NCBI GenBank assembly: GCA_012728895.1
Contig: JAAYEG010000058.1
Coordinates: 1 to 34,463, forward strand
Direction: 5' to 3'
DNA: 34,463 nucleotides
From: Methanospirillum sp.
GTDB lineage: Archaea; Halobacteriota; Methanomicrobia; Methanomicrobiales; Methanospirillaceae
Positions 1-7,583 of the stretch are shown one piece after another; the stretch's first letter is position 1, and every line of letters starts with the position of its first letter. The position numbers were made by a program, and so were the translations under genes. Below the pieces are notes generated by a model. That model ran no database searches, was not told the DNA's origin, and worked only from the letters and a program-made list of their open reading frames with translations.

Positions 1-177
1 GGCGACGGCTTCTGCGAGGATGTCAACGGCAACGGCCGGGCCGACTTCGCCGACGTCACCCTCTTATTCGGGCAGATGGACTGGATCGGGGCCAACGAGC
101 CGCTCCCGCTCTTCGACCTCAACGGCAGCGGCCGGATCGACTTCCAGGACGTCCTCCTCCTCTTCTACCTGCTCTAG
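1..177 (+). CDS. Surface protein, C-terminal dockerin/EF-hand module (partial)
   Basis: Frame 1 is open from the left edge to TAG at 175-177, giving the last 58 residues of a larger protein. It shows two Ca-binding dockerin-type repeats. The first has the loop DVNGNGRADFADV (residues 7-19) and the second DLNGSGRIDFQDV (residues 40-52). Each is followed by a short hydrophobic helix, and the protein ends in LLLFYLL. Type I dockerins are built of two such F-hand repeats. In methanogens they usually end large secreted proteins with PKD or beta-helix domains, but the body of this protein lies outside the window, so its role is unknown. The stop shares CTAG (174-177) with the convergent permease gene. 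Confidence 0.75.
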   Translation, partial: GDGFCEDVNGNGRADFADVTLLFGQMDWIGANEPLPLFDLNGSGRIDFQDVLLLFYLL

Positions 178-1502
178 CGGTCCCGGCGGCGGCGCCGGCC
201 GCCTTGCACGGCCATGACCACGGCGACGCCCGAGATCGCAAGCCCGGCGAGCAGTACGGCCGGGTCGAGCTGGGACATCAGGCCGAGCGAGGTCGCGATA
301 CCGACGAGCGGAAGGACGGGTACCCCGCGGATCGCGACCGGAACCCGGAACGGCCGCCGCGCTTCGGGCTCGGCCCGCCGCAGCAGCACGACGCTCAGGT
401 TCACGGCGATGAAGGTGACGAAGATGAGGAAGTTCGTCGCGCTCGCGAGGAACTCGATCTCCCCGGGCACGGTCAGGACGGCCGAGACCGCGGCGATGAC
501 GACCACGGCGATCCAGGGGGTCCGGCGGCGGGCGTGGACCCGCCCGAGCACGCGCGGGGCCGCCCCGCTGCGGGCCATTCCGTACAGGATCCGGGACGCG
601 GCCAGGATCTCGATCAGGACCGTGTTCGCCGTAGCGGTCAGGGCCGTCAGCGAGACGAGGACGGCGGCCGCGCCGCCGAACGCGACCCCGATCGCCGCCG
701 CGAACGGGGCATCGGTCGCGCTCGTTCCCTCCCAGCCGAGAAGGGAGATGCACGCGACGGCGACGAGCATGTAGAGCAGGGTCGAGCCGGCGACCGAGAT
801 CAGCAGGGCGAGGGGGATGGTCCGGCCTGGATCCTTCGCTTCCTCGGAGAGCTTCACGAGCTGTTCGAACCCGATGAAGGCGAAGAAGACGAGCGCGGCG
901 GCCTCGAGGAGCCCCCCCGTCCCGGCGGGAGAGAGTTCGAGCAGGTCGACGCCGCCGACGCGGGGCAGGCCCGCGACGATCACGGTCACGAGCCCGCCGA
1001 CCTCGACGAGGGTCAGCAGGACCGCGGCCCCCGCCGTCTCGCGGACGCCGAGGGCGACCAGAAGCGAGAGGATGCCGATCAGGACGACCGCGACCGCGAC
1101 CGGGGGGAGTGGCAGGAACGTCCTGAAGTACGCGGCGAAGCCGAGGGCCACGGCCGATGCCGAGATGAGCGTGGCGGCGATCACGAGCCAGCCGATCGCG
1201 ACCCCGATCCCCTCACCGAGCGCCCGGCCCGCGTAATCGTACTCGGCCCCGGCCGTGGGGAACATGGAGGAGAGCTCGGCGTACGAGAGGCCGCTGACCA
1301 CCGCGACTGCCGCCGCGATCAGGAAGGATGCCCAGACTGCATTCCCGGCGAGGGCTGCCGCGGGCGCGAGCAGGGCGTAGATACCGGCGCCGAGGATGAT
1401 CCCGGTCCCGGCGAGGGAGAGCTGCCAGAGCCCGAGCGCACGCTGGAGGCCCGGAGTTCCGGGTCCCTCCGCCCCGGTGCCGTCGCTCTCGGTGGACTGC
1501 AT
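174..1502 (-). CDS. APC-superfamily amino acid permease
   Basis: This encodes a 442-residue integral membrane transporter of the amino acid-polyamine-organocation family. It begins with the conserved first-helix signature LSLAGTGIILGAGIYALLAP (about residues 28-47), the glycine-rich unwound substrate-binding segment of APC proteins. It continues with about 12 hydrophobic segments, the FFAFIGFEQ motif of helix 6, and a basic RRRRRDR tail expected in the cytoplasm. I chose the ATG at 1502 because it starts the homologous part and lies just after GGGGAGG, although that spacing is short. The reading frame stays open further upstream without family similarity. The substrate cannot be deduced; a cationic or neutral amino acid is plausible. 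No biosynthetic partner lies next to it. The stop overlaps the convergent surface-protein gene by four bases. Confidence 0.88.
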   Translation of the reverse strand: MQSTESDGTGAEGPGTPGLQRALGLWQLSLAGTGIILGAGIYALLAPAAALAGNAVWASFLIAAAVAVVSGLSYAELSSMFPTAGAEYDYAGRALGEGIGVAIGWLVIAATLISASAVALGFAAYFRTFLPLPPVAVAVVLIGILSLLVALGVRETAGAAVLLTLVEVGGLVTVIVAGLPRVGGVDLLELSPAGTGGLLEAAALVFFAFIGFEQLVKLSEEAKDPGRTIPLALLISVAGSTLLYMLVAVACISLLGWEGTSATDAPFAAAIGVAFGGAAAVLVSLTALTATANTVLIEILAASRILYGMARSGAAPRVLGRVHARRRTPWIAVVVIAAVSAVLTVPGEIEFLASATNFLIFVTFIAVNLSVVLLRRAEPEARRPFRVPVAIRGVPVLPLVGIATSLGLMSQLDPAVLLAGLAISGVAVVMAVQGGRRRRRDR

Positions 1503-1907
1503 CAACCTCCCCCCGTTCTGGCCCTGAACCTGGAGATGACGAAGGATACCGGTTGCGCCGGTCGGTTCTCCACCGATCCCAATCCGGCGGTGGAGCGACC
1601 CCGGGGGGGGATCGCCCGGGTAAGCGCCGGGAACCATGTGCCGGGTCCGTTCAGGGGCCCTGCGCATGCAGGACCGGAGGCAACCGCTCCGGGGAGACGG
1701 ACAGCCGGGCCGGGACTCGCCCTTGTTCTCCCGCGCGGCGGAGTCCCGGTCGCGCATCCTCCCGGTTGAATCTGAAGGGCCGACCCCGGGGGCCGCCGAG
1801 AAGCGTTTCGCGCTGGCCGTTCCTCCCTGCGCGGCATTTACCGTCTCTCCAGGCCCGGGACGGATGTGCCGGGCCGTATCAGGCAGTCCCTTTCCCGCTG
1901 TGGAAGG
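1503..1907. other. Intergenic stretch, nothing recognised
   Basis: About 400 bp lie between the permease start and the ftr stop. Open frames exist on both strands but read as GC-driven shadows rich in R, G, P and S with no family similarity. A weak TATA-like GGTATCC near 1540-1546 (minus) could serve the permease. I see no T-rich terminator for ftr here. Confidence 0.5.
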
Positions 1908-2798
1908 TCACTCGAACAGGTCATGCAGGTGAAACAGGAACGGCCCGAGCCTCCCGTCGAAGTTGGACGCACCGATCGCGGACACCCCGCCCGACCCCGC
2001 TGCCGCGAGAACGGCCGCCTTCATGGCTGCCCTGACGGCGGTCTCGTCGAGGCCGTTCACGACGACCTCGTACACGGCCCCCACGCCGTCCGGTACCCGG
2101 GAGTCATCGACGATTCCCCTGAGCGTCGGGCACCAGGCGTGGTTGGTGCTCGCCGGCATGGGGAAGCGGTAATTCCTGCACCCTACCTTCGAGCCGCTCG
2201 CGACGATGCCGCCCGCGAAACTGGTGATCACGCCGGCCATTTCGGCGATCGCGTCGACGGCGGCTTCCGCCCCGGCGAGGGCCGACGGCGCGCCGTCTCC
2301 CATGACGAGGATGTTGCCGCCGGCGATCCCCCCGACGACCCCGAACCGTTCCTCGCCGACGTAGGTGCCCTCCATGACCGGGATCCTCCAGCAGTCCCGG
2401 CCTCCCACCCGACACCGCTCCTCGTAGGCGTCGCCGAAGTAGTGCATGCGCGTGTAGAACCGGTCCGAGACGCCGGGAAACCCGTCGTAGGCGGATGCCG
2501 TGGGCGCGGGCAGGATGCACTGGGCGATCCGGGCGGCGACATTCTCCCGCAGGTTCTTCTTCTCCGAGCAGACCAGGACCGCGACGCCGGGCCGGCCGTC
2601 CGGGGTCTCGCCGGGCACGAGGCGGCGCTCAATGCCGGCCTCGCAGGGACATCCGATCTTCGACGTCGCGAACCCCGCGGCCTCGTTCGCCGCCGCGAGC
2701 GCCCAGCGCTCCGACGCGCCCGTCACGATCACCCGCGCGAGCCAGGTCGGAAACGCCTCGGCGTAGGTATCAAGTATCTCCGTGCCGTCGATCTCCAT
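1908..2798 (-). CDS. ftr: Formylmethanofuran--tetrahydromethanopterin N-formyltransferase
   Basis: Ftr moves the formyl group from formylmethanofuran to N5 of tetrahydromethanopterin (or sarcinapterin). This is the second step of CO2 reduction to methane, in the cytoplasm. The 296-residue product matches the usual length of about 297. It carries hallmark segments along its whole length: DTYAEAFPTWLARVIVT near the N-terminus, TPDGRPGV, the MEGTYVGEE loop, GGIVASGSKVG, and the C-terminal NGLDETAVRAAMKA followed by LGPFLFHLHDLFE. The ATG at 2798 begins with MEIDG, as in other Ftr proteins. It lies 29 bp inside the upstream cyclo-ligase-like gene, so the two are cotranscribed and probably translationally coupled. 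Some methanogens carry a second ftr elsewhere, and whether this is the main copy cannot be judged here. Confidence 0.96.
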   Translation of the reverse strand: MEIDGTEILDTYAEAFPTWLARVIVTGASERWALAAANEAAGFATSKIGCPCEAGIERRLVPGETPDGRPGVAVLVCSEKKNLRENVAARIAQCILPAPTASAYDGFPGVSDRFYTRMHYFGDAYEERCRVGGRDCWRIPVMEGTYVGEERFGVVGGIAGGNILVMGDGAPSALAGAEAAVDAIAEMAGVITSFAGGIVASGSKVGCRNYRFPMPASTNHAWCPTLRGIVDDSRVPDGVGAVYEVVVNGLDETAVRAAMKAAVLAAAGSGGVSAIGASNFDGRLGPFLFHLHDLFE

Positions 2799-3369
2799 CG
2801 CTGCCTCCGCGGGAATACACGACCCCGTCCTCGGTGACGATGCAGTCCATGCGGACATCGTTCTCATCGACCGGCAGTGCGTCGCAATCCTGGAGGGCGA
2901 AGGCGATACCGATCTTCCGAAGGTGCGGATACCGCTCCAGGAACCGGTCGTAATAACCGGCGCCGTAGCCGATCCGTCCGCCCTTCCTATCGAACCCGAG
3001 CATGGGCAGGACGATCGTGTCCACGTCGTCTCCCGATGCGGGGATCTCGCTCCCGATCGGCTCGGGCACACCGAAGGTGCTCGGAACGAGGACCGCGTTG
3101 TCCCGGAGGTACGAGAGCCGTAGGCTGACGTCCTCTTTCACGATGATGGGGACGACCACCGGGTTGCCTCGCTCGAGGAGCCAGGCGATGAGGGGTTCCG
3201 TGTTGACCTCCGTCTCTTTCGAGCTGTACACCATCACCGTCTCGCCGTCCTGGACCAGTTCGGTAAGATGGGCGCAGATCCGGTGGCTCTTCTCGAACCG
3301 CTCGTGGGGCGTCATCACGCTCTTCCGCGCGCGCAGGAGATCCCTGACGAGCCGCTTTCTCTCCCTCAT
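2770..3369 (-). CDS. 5-formyltetrahydrofolate cyclo-ligase family protein
   Basis: The 199-residue product belongs to the 5-FTHF cyclo-ligase (methenyl-THF synthetase) family, which makes methenyl-pterin from 5-formyl-pterin with ATP. Visible features are the N-terminal basic helix RERKRLVRDLLRARKS, the strand VMVYSSKETEVNTEPLI, and the C-terminal signature DRKGGRIGYGAGYYDRFLER, which holds the glycine-rich G-x-G-x-GYYDR substrate/ATP motif. The ATG at 3369 follows a TATA element by about 27 nt, so the mRNA is probably leaderless. The gene is first in a two-gene unit and overlaps ftr by 29 bp. Because Ftr makes 5-formyl-H4MPT, the true substrate could be the methanopterin analogue rather than folate. 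That is inference from the neighbourhood. Confidence 0.88.
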   Translation of the reverse strand: MRERKRLVRDLLRARKSVMTPHERFEKSHRICAHLTELVQDGETVMVYSSKETEVNTEPLIAWLLERGNPVVVPIIVKEDVSLRLSYLRDNAVLVPSTFGVPEPIGSEIPASGDDVDTIVLPMLGFDRKGGRIGYGAGYYDRFLERYPHLRKIGIAFALQDCDALPVDENDVRMDCIVTEDGVVYSRGGSDGDRRHGDT

Positions 3370-3392
3370 GGGCAAGTAGTGCTGCGCGGACG

Positions 3393-3400
3393 TATTTATT
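3393..3400 (-). promoter_or_regulatory. TATA element for the cyclo-ligase/ftr unit
   Basis: On the minus strand this reads AATAAATA in otherwise GC-rich DNA. Its centre is about 27 nt before the ATG at 3369, which places the transcription start at or next to the start codon. Confidence 0.6.
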
Positions 3401-3758
3401 GCTGTGTCCAGGAGGGTACAGCAACTGATCCCGATAGACCCGGATGCCGGCGCTCCTGCCTGTCCATCGTGGTGTTCCGCCAACGTCAGAATGGCGTTCC
3501 ACTCCTCTCCGATGGCGCACCGATCTTCGTCCGGAGGCCCGGTTGCGTAAGGGCTCTCCTCGAAAACCTCCCGCCTGCCGTGCGGTTCCCGGCCTCTCGA
3601 CCGGGCGAAGCGCCCACGGGAGCTCGGGAGGGGCCGGCCGGATTCCCCGGGTTGCTGGCGCGAGCAGCCCTGCCCTCGAGGCTCGTTTTGTGACCATACC
3701 GCGCCCGAACAGAATCTTTATCAATTTCTCCTGCGTTTTTATTATGCACAACGTGCGG
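3401..3758. other. Intergenic stretch before the tRNA; candidate tRNA promoter elements
   Basis: No gene is recognised. AT-rich islands near 3714-3722 (CTTTATCAA) and 3735-3743 (TTTTTATTA) break the GC-rich background just upstream of the tRNA. The first is about 40 nt before the mature 5' end and is the better-placed TATA box for a short leader. Confidence 0.45.
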
Positions 3759-3867
3759 GCTGCGGTGGCCTAGCCGGTTAAGGCGCCAGACTCATAGGGT
3801 TTGATTCGTAACGAGGCGCCGTTCCTGGGACATCTGGAGATCGAGGGTTCGGATCCCTCCCGCAGCA
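3759..3867 (+). tRNA. tRNA-Met (CAU), elongator type, with a 35-nt intron
   Basis: A full cloverleaf can be folded. The acceptor GCTGCGG (3759-3765) pairs with CCGCAGC (3860-3866), with discriminator A3867 and no encoded CCA. The D arm is 3768-3784 (GCCT/AGGC). The anticodon stem CCAGA (3786-3790) pairs with TCTGG (3833-3837). The T arm GAGGG-TTCGGAT-CCCTC spans 3843-3859. The anticodon loop reads CTCATA then A3832, with CAT at 3793-3795. An intron occupies about 3797-3831, after position 37, the canonical archaeal site cut by the splicing endonuclease at a bulge-helix-bulge. CAU can also be tRNA-Ile2 (lysidine/agmatidine-type). The CTCATAA loop and the 37/38 intron fit elongator Met, which often carries an intron in euryarchaea. 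Confidence 0.88.
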
Positions 3868-3921
3868 TTCCATTCTGAGGTCGGATGCCCCGTCAAACAT
3901 AAGAACGGGGACGACACGATT

Positions 3922-4160
3922 TTGAGCGTGCAGAACGCTCCGATTGACCGACGGGTGCCAACGAAGTTCGATCGCAGTTTTCACCACGATCGCCCAGATA
4001 ACGCCGAAAACACCATCCTCGCGCACATCGCCGAGGGCACCATGACGCCCGAGGACGGCCGGCCGATCCGTGCGTTCGTGGGTGAATGGAAGGTCCCAAG
4101 GAACCTCTGGTTGGCGCTTACGAATACCGTTCGCCAGGAATATGTCTGCAGGAGGTCAGT
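3922..4160 (+). pseudogene. Relic of a tyrosine recombinase/integrase N-terminal region
   Basis: The frame starting at 3922 shows a segment ENTILAHIAEGTMTPED followed by IRAFVGE and then VPRNLWLALTNTVRQ. This resembles the N-terminal SAM-like domain of archaeal phage/plasmid integrases, with their pattern of I-L-x-x-I-x-x-G-x-x-x-x-x-D and then I-x-x-F-x-x-E. After about 4160 the similarity ends and the frame becomes low-complexity R/S/T. No catalytic R-H-R-Y part can be found in any frame downstream. Its position 55 bp after a tRNA 3' end, the usual integration site of such elements, supports the call. It is a family-pattern match by eye only, and chance similarity is possible. Confidence 0.35.
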
Positions 4161-4288
4161 GTCGACGGAGTCGCGAAGCGACCGGAGCTGCCGACGAAAC
4201 CTGGATCGAGGCCTCGAGAACCGCACGACCACCGACCAAGGAGCCGGCGACGCCGCGTGATCAGCGACAGGGACGCGGAGGTCTGCTC

Positions 4289-4850
4289 TCATGGGTCCTG
4301 CGTCACCCGCTCCACGTCCACCACGAGGGCGACGTGATGGGACATCGTCTCCCTCCCTGCCCGGGCCAGGACAGTCCCGTATTCGTTCCGTACCTGGCGC
4401 CGAGAACACGGAAGAGGGGGGGAAGAATGCATGATCGATCTGCTTGCCTGCCGTCCATCGAGGGTCCGCCACTCCGAACCGTCCGTCTTCCAGGTGCGCT
4501 CGCCGCGGTGCGCCCGCTCGTATATGGGATCGGGGTGGAGATCGCCGAGGATGACAGATGCGTGCGCTCCCATCTCCCGGGAGACGGACAGGACCCAGTA
4601 TCGGACCTTGCGCTGGAAGGGGGCGGAGAGCTTGGGGGATGCAGATACCGAGGACGTCCCGGTCGCCGGCAGTCACGTTCAGCAGGTTCGAAGGGACCGC
4701 CGGTGGCGATCCCGAGGTCGAGGACGGACTTGCCGCTTTCGATGGACGGGAACACGAGTCCGACTGCCTCTGCAGGGCAGGACCAGCCGGTGGTCCCGGA
4801 TTCGGCGTCGAGCGGTCGGCACTTGTGCCGTTCCGGTCGGTCACGGTGAT
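4289..4850 (-). pseudogene. Frameshifted class I SAM-dependent methyltransferase
   Basis: Three consecutive minus-strand frames together read as one methyltransferase. The first frame (about 4850-4690) has CRPLDAESGTTGW, then GLVFPSIESG and motif I SVLDLGIATGG (about 4696-4728). The second frame (from about 4690) continues with AGDRDVLGICIPQALRPL, where motif II (normally hydrophobic-G-x-D-I-S) is expected. The third frame (up to the TGA at 4289-4291) has a C-terminal part with RNEYGTVLARAGRETMSHH, typical of the end of UbiE/TPMT-like enzymes. Two or more frameshifts separate these pieces, so no functional protein is expected. The substrate is unknown. It lies in the decayed tract behind the tRNA. 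Confidence 0.5.
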
Positions 4851-5662
4851 CCGTCGTTTCAACGGGCAGGGCATGCCGGCACCCGCATCGCGGTACGATC
4901 GTCCTGCTCGAGATCATCTTTGCTCGAACGAGGGACGGGTGCCGGAGACCGAGACGACGGGCGAGATCGTCGTCATGTGGTCCTGGAGAGCCCCGTTGCC
5001 GGTGGACTTGTGTCAGGGCGCGATCAGGATGGGAAACGGGTGACCGTACCCCGCGAATAGTGGTTGAGCGGTGAAGCCGGCGTCCCGTCCCTGGAGAGCG
5101 GCGCCCGGGCTGAGACGTACGCGCCGGCAAACAGGGGAGTCACGCCAGACGGCGGACCCCGGTCAAGGGAGAGACGGCCGATCGAACCGGGCCGCCCAAG
5201 ATCAATTCCTGCGGGAGTGCGCGCGGCCTGGACGTTTTCGGGATCCTGCGTGCGGCGAGGGGGCCGGATCACAGCGTGTGCGTGCTGCACCACGACCGTC
5301 GCACACCCCTCGTGACAGGGCCCTCCTGCCGACCACTCTCCCGTGACACGCGTCCAACTTCTCGTCGCGACGAAGTATTCCGGCCACGATAGTCCGGCTA
5401 CCGCTGACCGCCCTCGGATCGCTCTCGGGGCATGACTCGATCGAGCGGAGTGCCTGGCCGGTTGCCGGCGCATCTCCTCGCACCGTGCCCCTGGCATCCG
5501 GTGTGAACCGCCCGGGTGGCAGCGACGGGGGCCTGGCGATAGCGCGGCTTCTTGAGCGGAGGACGTCTCGATGCCTTGCACCGTGACGGCGGATAGCGAC
5601 CGACCGGTTCGAACCGCTGCCCCCGAAGAACCTCAAACCCGGTCGTCAGGAGAAAAGGTCGT
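4851..5662. other. Stretch without a recognisable gene
   Basis: About 800 bp hold several open frames on both strands, but their translations are R/P/S-rich and match no family I know. Together with the pseudogenes to the left this looks like decayed sequence, possibly remnants of an integrated element. Confidence 0.45.
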
Positions 5663-6520
5663 TCACCGTCCTTCCTGGCGGGAGAGGGCGACCTTGCGGA
5701 CCCCTGTCATCTGCTGGAACGTCGCTCCCTGGGCCACCTGATCCCGTACTACAGGTTCGTCCAGGACGCGCGAGCCGGCGATGATGTGTGCGCCGTGCTC
5801 GAACAACACCGGGGAGAGCGGGGTGCTCGGCCCGAGGATCATCACCAGCGCCCCGGGACGGCAGAGTTCCAGGAGCCCGTCGAGGGAGTGGTTGATCAGC
5901 GCACTCCCGGTGATGGCGACGACATCCGCTCTGGGAATCAGATCGCGTGCGGAATCCTCCGGATAGTCGTCTCCGGAGGGTCTCTGCTCGATCACCCAGA
6001 GATGACCAGCCGTCTTCCGGAGTCGGGGGATGAAGGGGAAATGACCCACCAGCGCGACCCTCTTACCACGTCCCCGCTCCGCCAGCACATCGGCGGCATT
6101 GATGTCAACCGCAATCCCTTCGTCGATCTCCAGGAGTGAATTGATCGCGGCGACACCGATACTGGCCTCGATCGGGTTAGGGGAGAGGGCGTACTCTGCC
6201 AGCTCGAGGGCGCTTTTACGGTGCAGGGATCCCGCTTCACGCACCGGGATCAGCGTATCGTGAGGGGTGCAGGGATTGATGGTCGTGGCAAGGCCGCAGT
6301 ACCGGCTGCAGGCCATCGTCCAGTGCGCACCCACCAGCACGGACCGTGCGGGTGCGTCGTCAGGGAGACTGGCCAGCAGATCTCTGATGATGGTCAGGTC
6401 GAGCCCCCCATACCGCCCCGGCCCCCCTGACCGGGATGGCCGTCTCCACCGATCGGTTCTTCGCTCCTGCGCTTGGCCATCTTCGTCGGAACCTCCAGGG
6501 CAACTCCGGCACCCCTGCAT
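5663..6520 (-). CDS. DUF364/DUF4213 family protein (putative metal-chelation Rossmann-like domain)
   Basis: The conserved body runs from LDLTIIRDLLASLP to the end, about 240 residues, the usual family length. The N-terminal half holds VLVGAHWTMACS and NPIEASIGVAAINSLL. The C-terminal Rossmann-like half holds RVALVGHFPFIPRLR, then RADVVAITGSALIN and LVMILGPSTPLSPVLFEHGA. Members have been suggested to bind heavy metals or cofactors, but no reaction is established. The start is uncertain. ATG at 6520 gives 285 residues but adds about 40 that are low-complexity and look non-coding. Another ATG with a good GGAGG site (near 6483) opens a different frame that ends within the conserved start, so a 5' frameshift or an unusual start is possible. 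Confidence 0.7.
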   Translation of the reverse strand: MQGCRSCPGGSDEDGQAQERRTDRWRRPSRSGGPGRYGGLDLTIIRDLLASLPDDAPARSVLVGAHWTMACSRYCGLATTINPCTPHDTLIPVREAGSLHRKSALELAEYALSPNPIEASIGVAAINSLLEIDEGIAVDINAADVLAERGRGKRVALVGHFPFIPRLRKTAGHLWVIEQRPSGDDYPEDSARDLIPRADVVAITGSALINHSLDGLLELCRPGALVMILGPSTPLSPVLFEHGAHIIAGSRVLDEPVVRDQVAQGATFQQMTGVRKVALSRQEGR

Positions 6521-7583
6521 CGTAAAGAATACTCCATGATCCTGGCGATTCGCCGGGGGCACCCGCCACTGTATCTTCGCCGTGTTCACGGATAAGTCGT
6601 GCGCCCGGCGTGAGTTCTCACAGGCCCGTCGGCCGGGCCCGGGACAGAAGAGACGGGGACCCGTTCCCGTTCTCGATACGTCCCTCCGTTTCACGCCGAC
6701 GGCGCGGGGAGTCCAGGCCCGACCGCGATACCCCGGATACCCGGCACCCGGGTCGAGCGGGAACGGGGTGTAAACGTTGACTCCGGCGGTGCGGTCGAAC
6801 GGCCCTCCTTCACGCCGTCGTCCCTCCTGATCCGGCACCCCGAGCCCGTCGAGGCACCCGGAGCCCGGTTCAGCGTGGATCGGGGAGCAGCCCGGGCGAT
6901 CCACGGCGAAGAGCCGGGTCGGCGACCCCTCGCCGGCAGGGATGACCTGCCGCGGTGCTCCTGCGTCGACGTCCCCCGGGCAATCGCTCCCTCGCCGACC
7001 GTCGCCTCCTGCCCAGTACGGGGCCGGGCGTGTCGTGCGTGCTGCCGACCACACCGCACGCACACCGTTCGAGCGGGGACGCGGAGCGGCAAGGAACCCG
7101 TGATCCCACGATGGATCCCGGTATCCCTGGGACAACCCACACCCGACGAAGCCCGTGCGGGGTGACGGAAGACCGGTCACCGACGACGATGCTCTGAGCA
7201 GGTGGTCTCCGTGCACGAGGGGGCCTCCGCTCACGTCACCCGTGGGGGGGGCTCATCCACGCGCGGGGCAGTTCCCGGGGAACTGGCAGGACTGGCACCG
7301 TCGAGGCCGGACAGGGCCGGTAGCCGGCGGTCGATCGAACGGGTGTCCGGGAGATCGACCGGTGGATCGGGGCCGCTTTCACCACGATCGTCATCGTCGA
7401 CCGGGAGAACGGGGTCCCATCGTGCCGGCAAAGGCGACATGGACCGTGCGAGGGTCCTTGCTGTGCGGGTGCCTCCCGAACTGACCGCCGTGGGCCCCCG
7501 GGGCATGCGAGTGCGCGTCTCCAATTCGGGACCTCGGGGTCCTTGAACAACCATACCTTTTTGTATCGGTTCGATTACAGGTA
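6521..7583. other. About 1 kb with no recognisable gene; kinase promoter at its right end
   Basis: Several open frames exist on both strands, including an upstream extension of the DUF364 frame to 7234, but none shows a family pattern and all have GC-shadow composition. At the right end the sequence ATACCTTTTTG (about 7553-7563) is a TATA candidate roughly 27 nt before the kinase ATG. Confidence 0.45.

Noticed and set aside
204-1769. 521-residue plus-strand open frame opposite the permease
   Set aside because: It is rich in R, D, E, G and P with no family pattern; it is the complement of a GC-rich membrane-protein gene.
3888-3910. CCCCGT/ACGGGG inverted repeat after the tRNA
   Set aside because: The 6-bp stem with an 11-nt loop is weak and common in GC-rich DNA; there is no T-run to make it a terminator.
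6521-7234. Upstream extension of the DUF364 frame
   Set aside because: The extra 238 residues have no domain pattern and shadow-like composition; only the C-terminal 240 residues are conserved.
3868-7583. A second copy of the tRNA 3' end as an attR site
   Set aside because: Reading through the tract I found no repeat of the T-arm/acceptor sequence, so no element boundary can be drawn.
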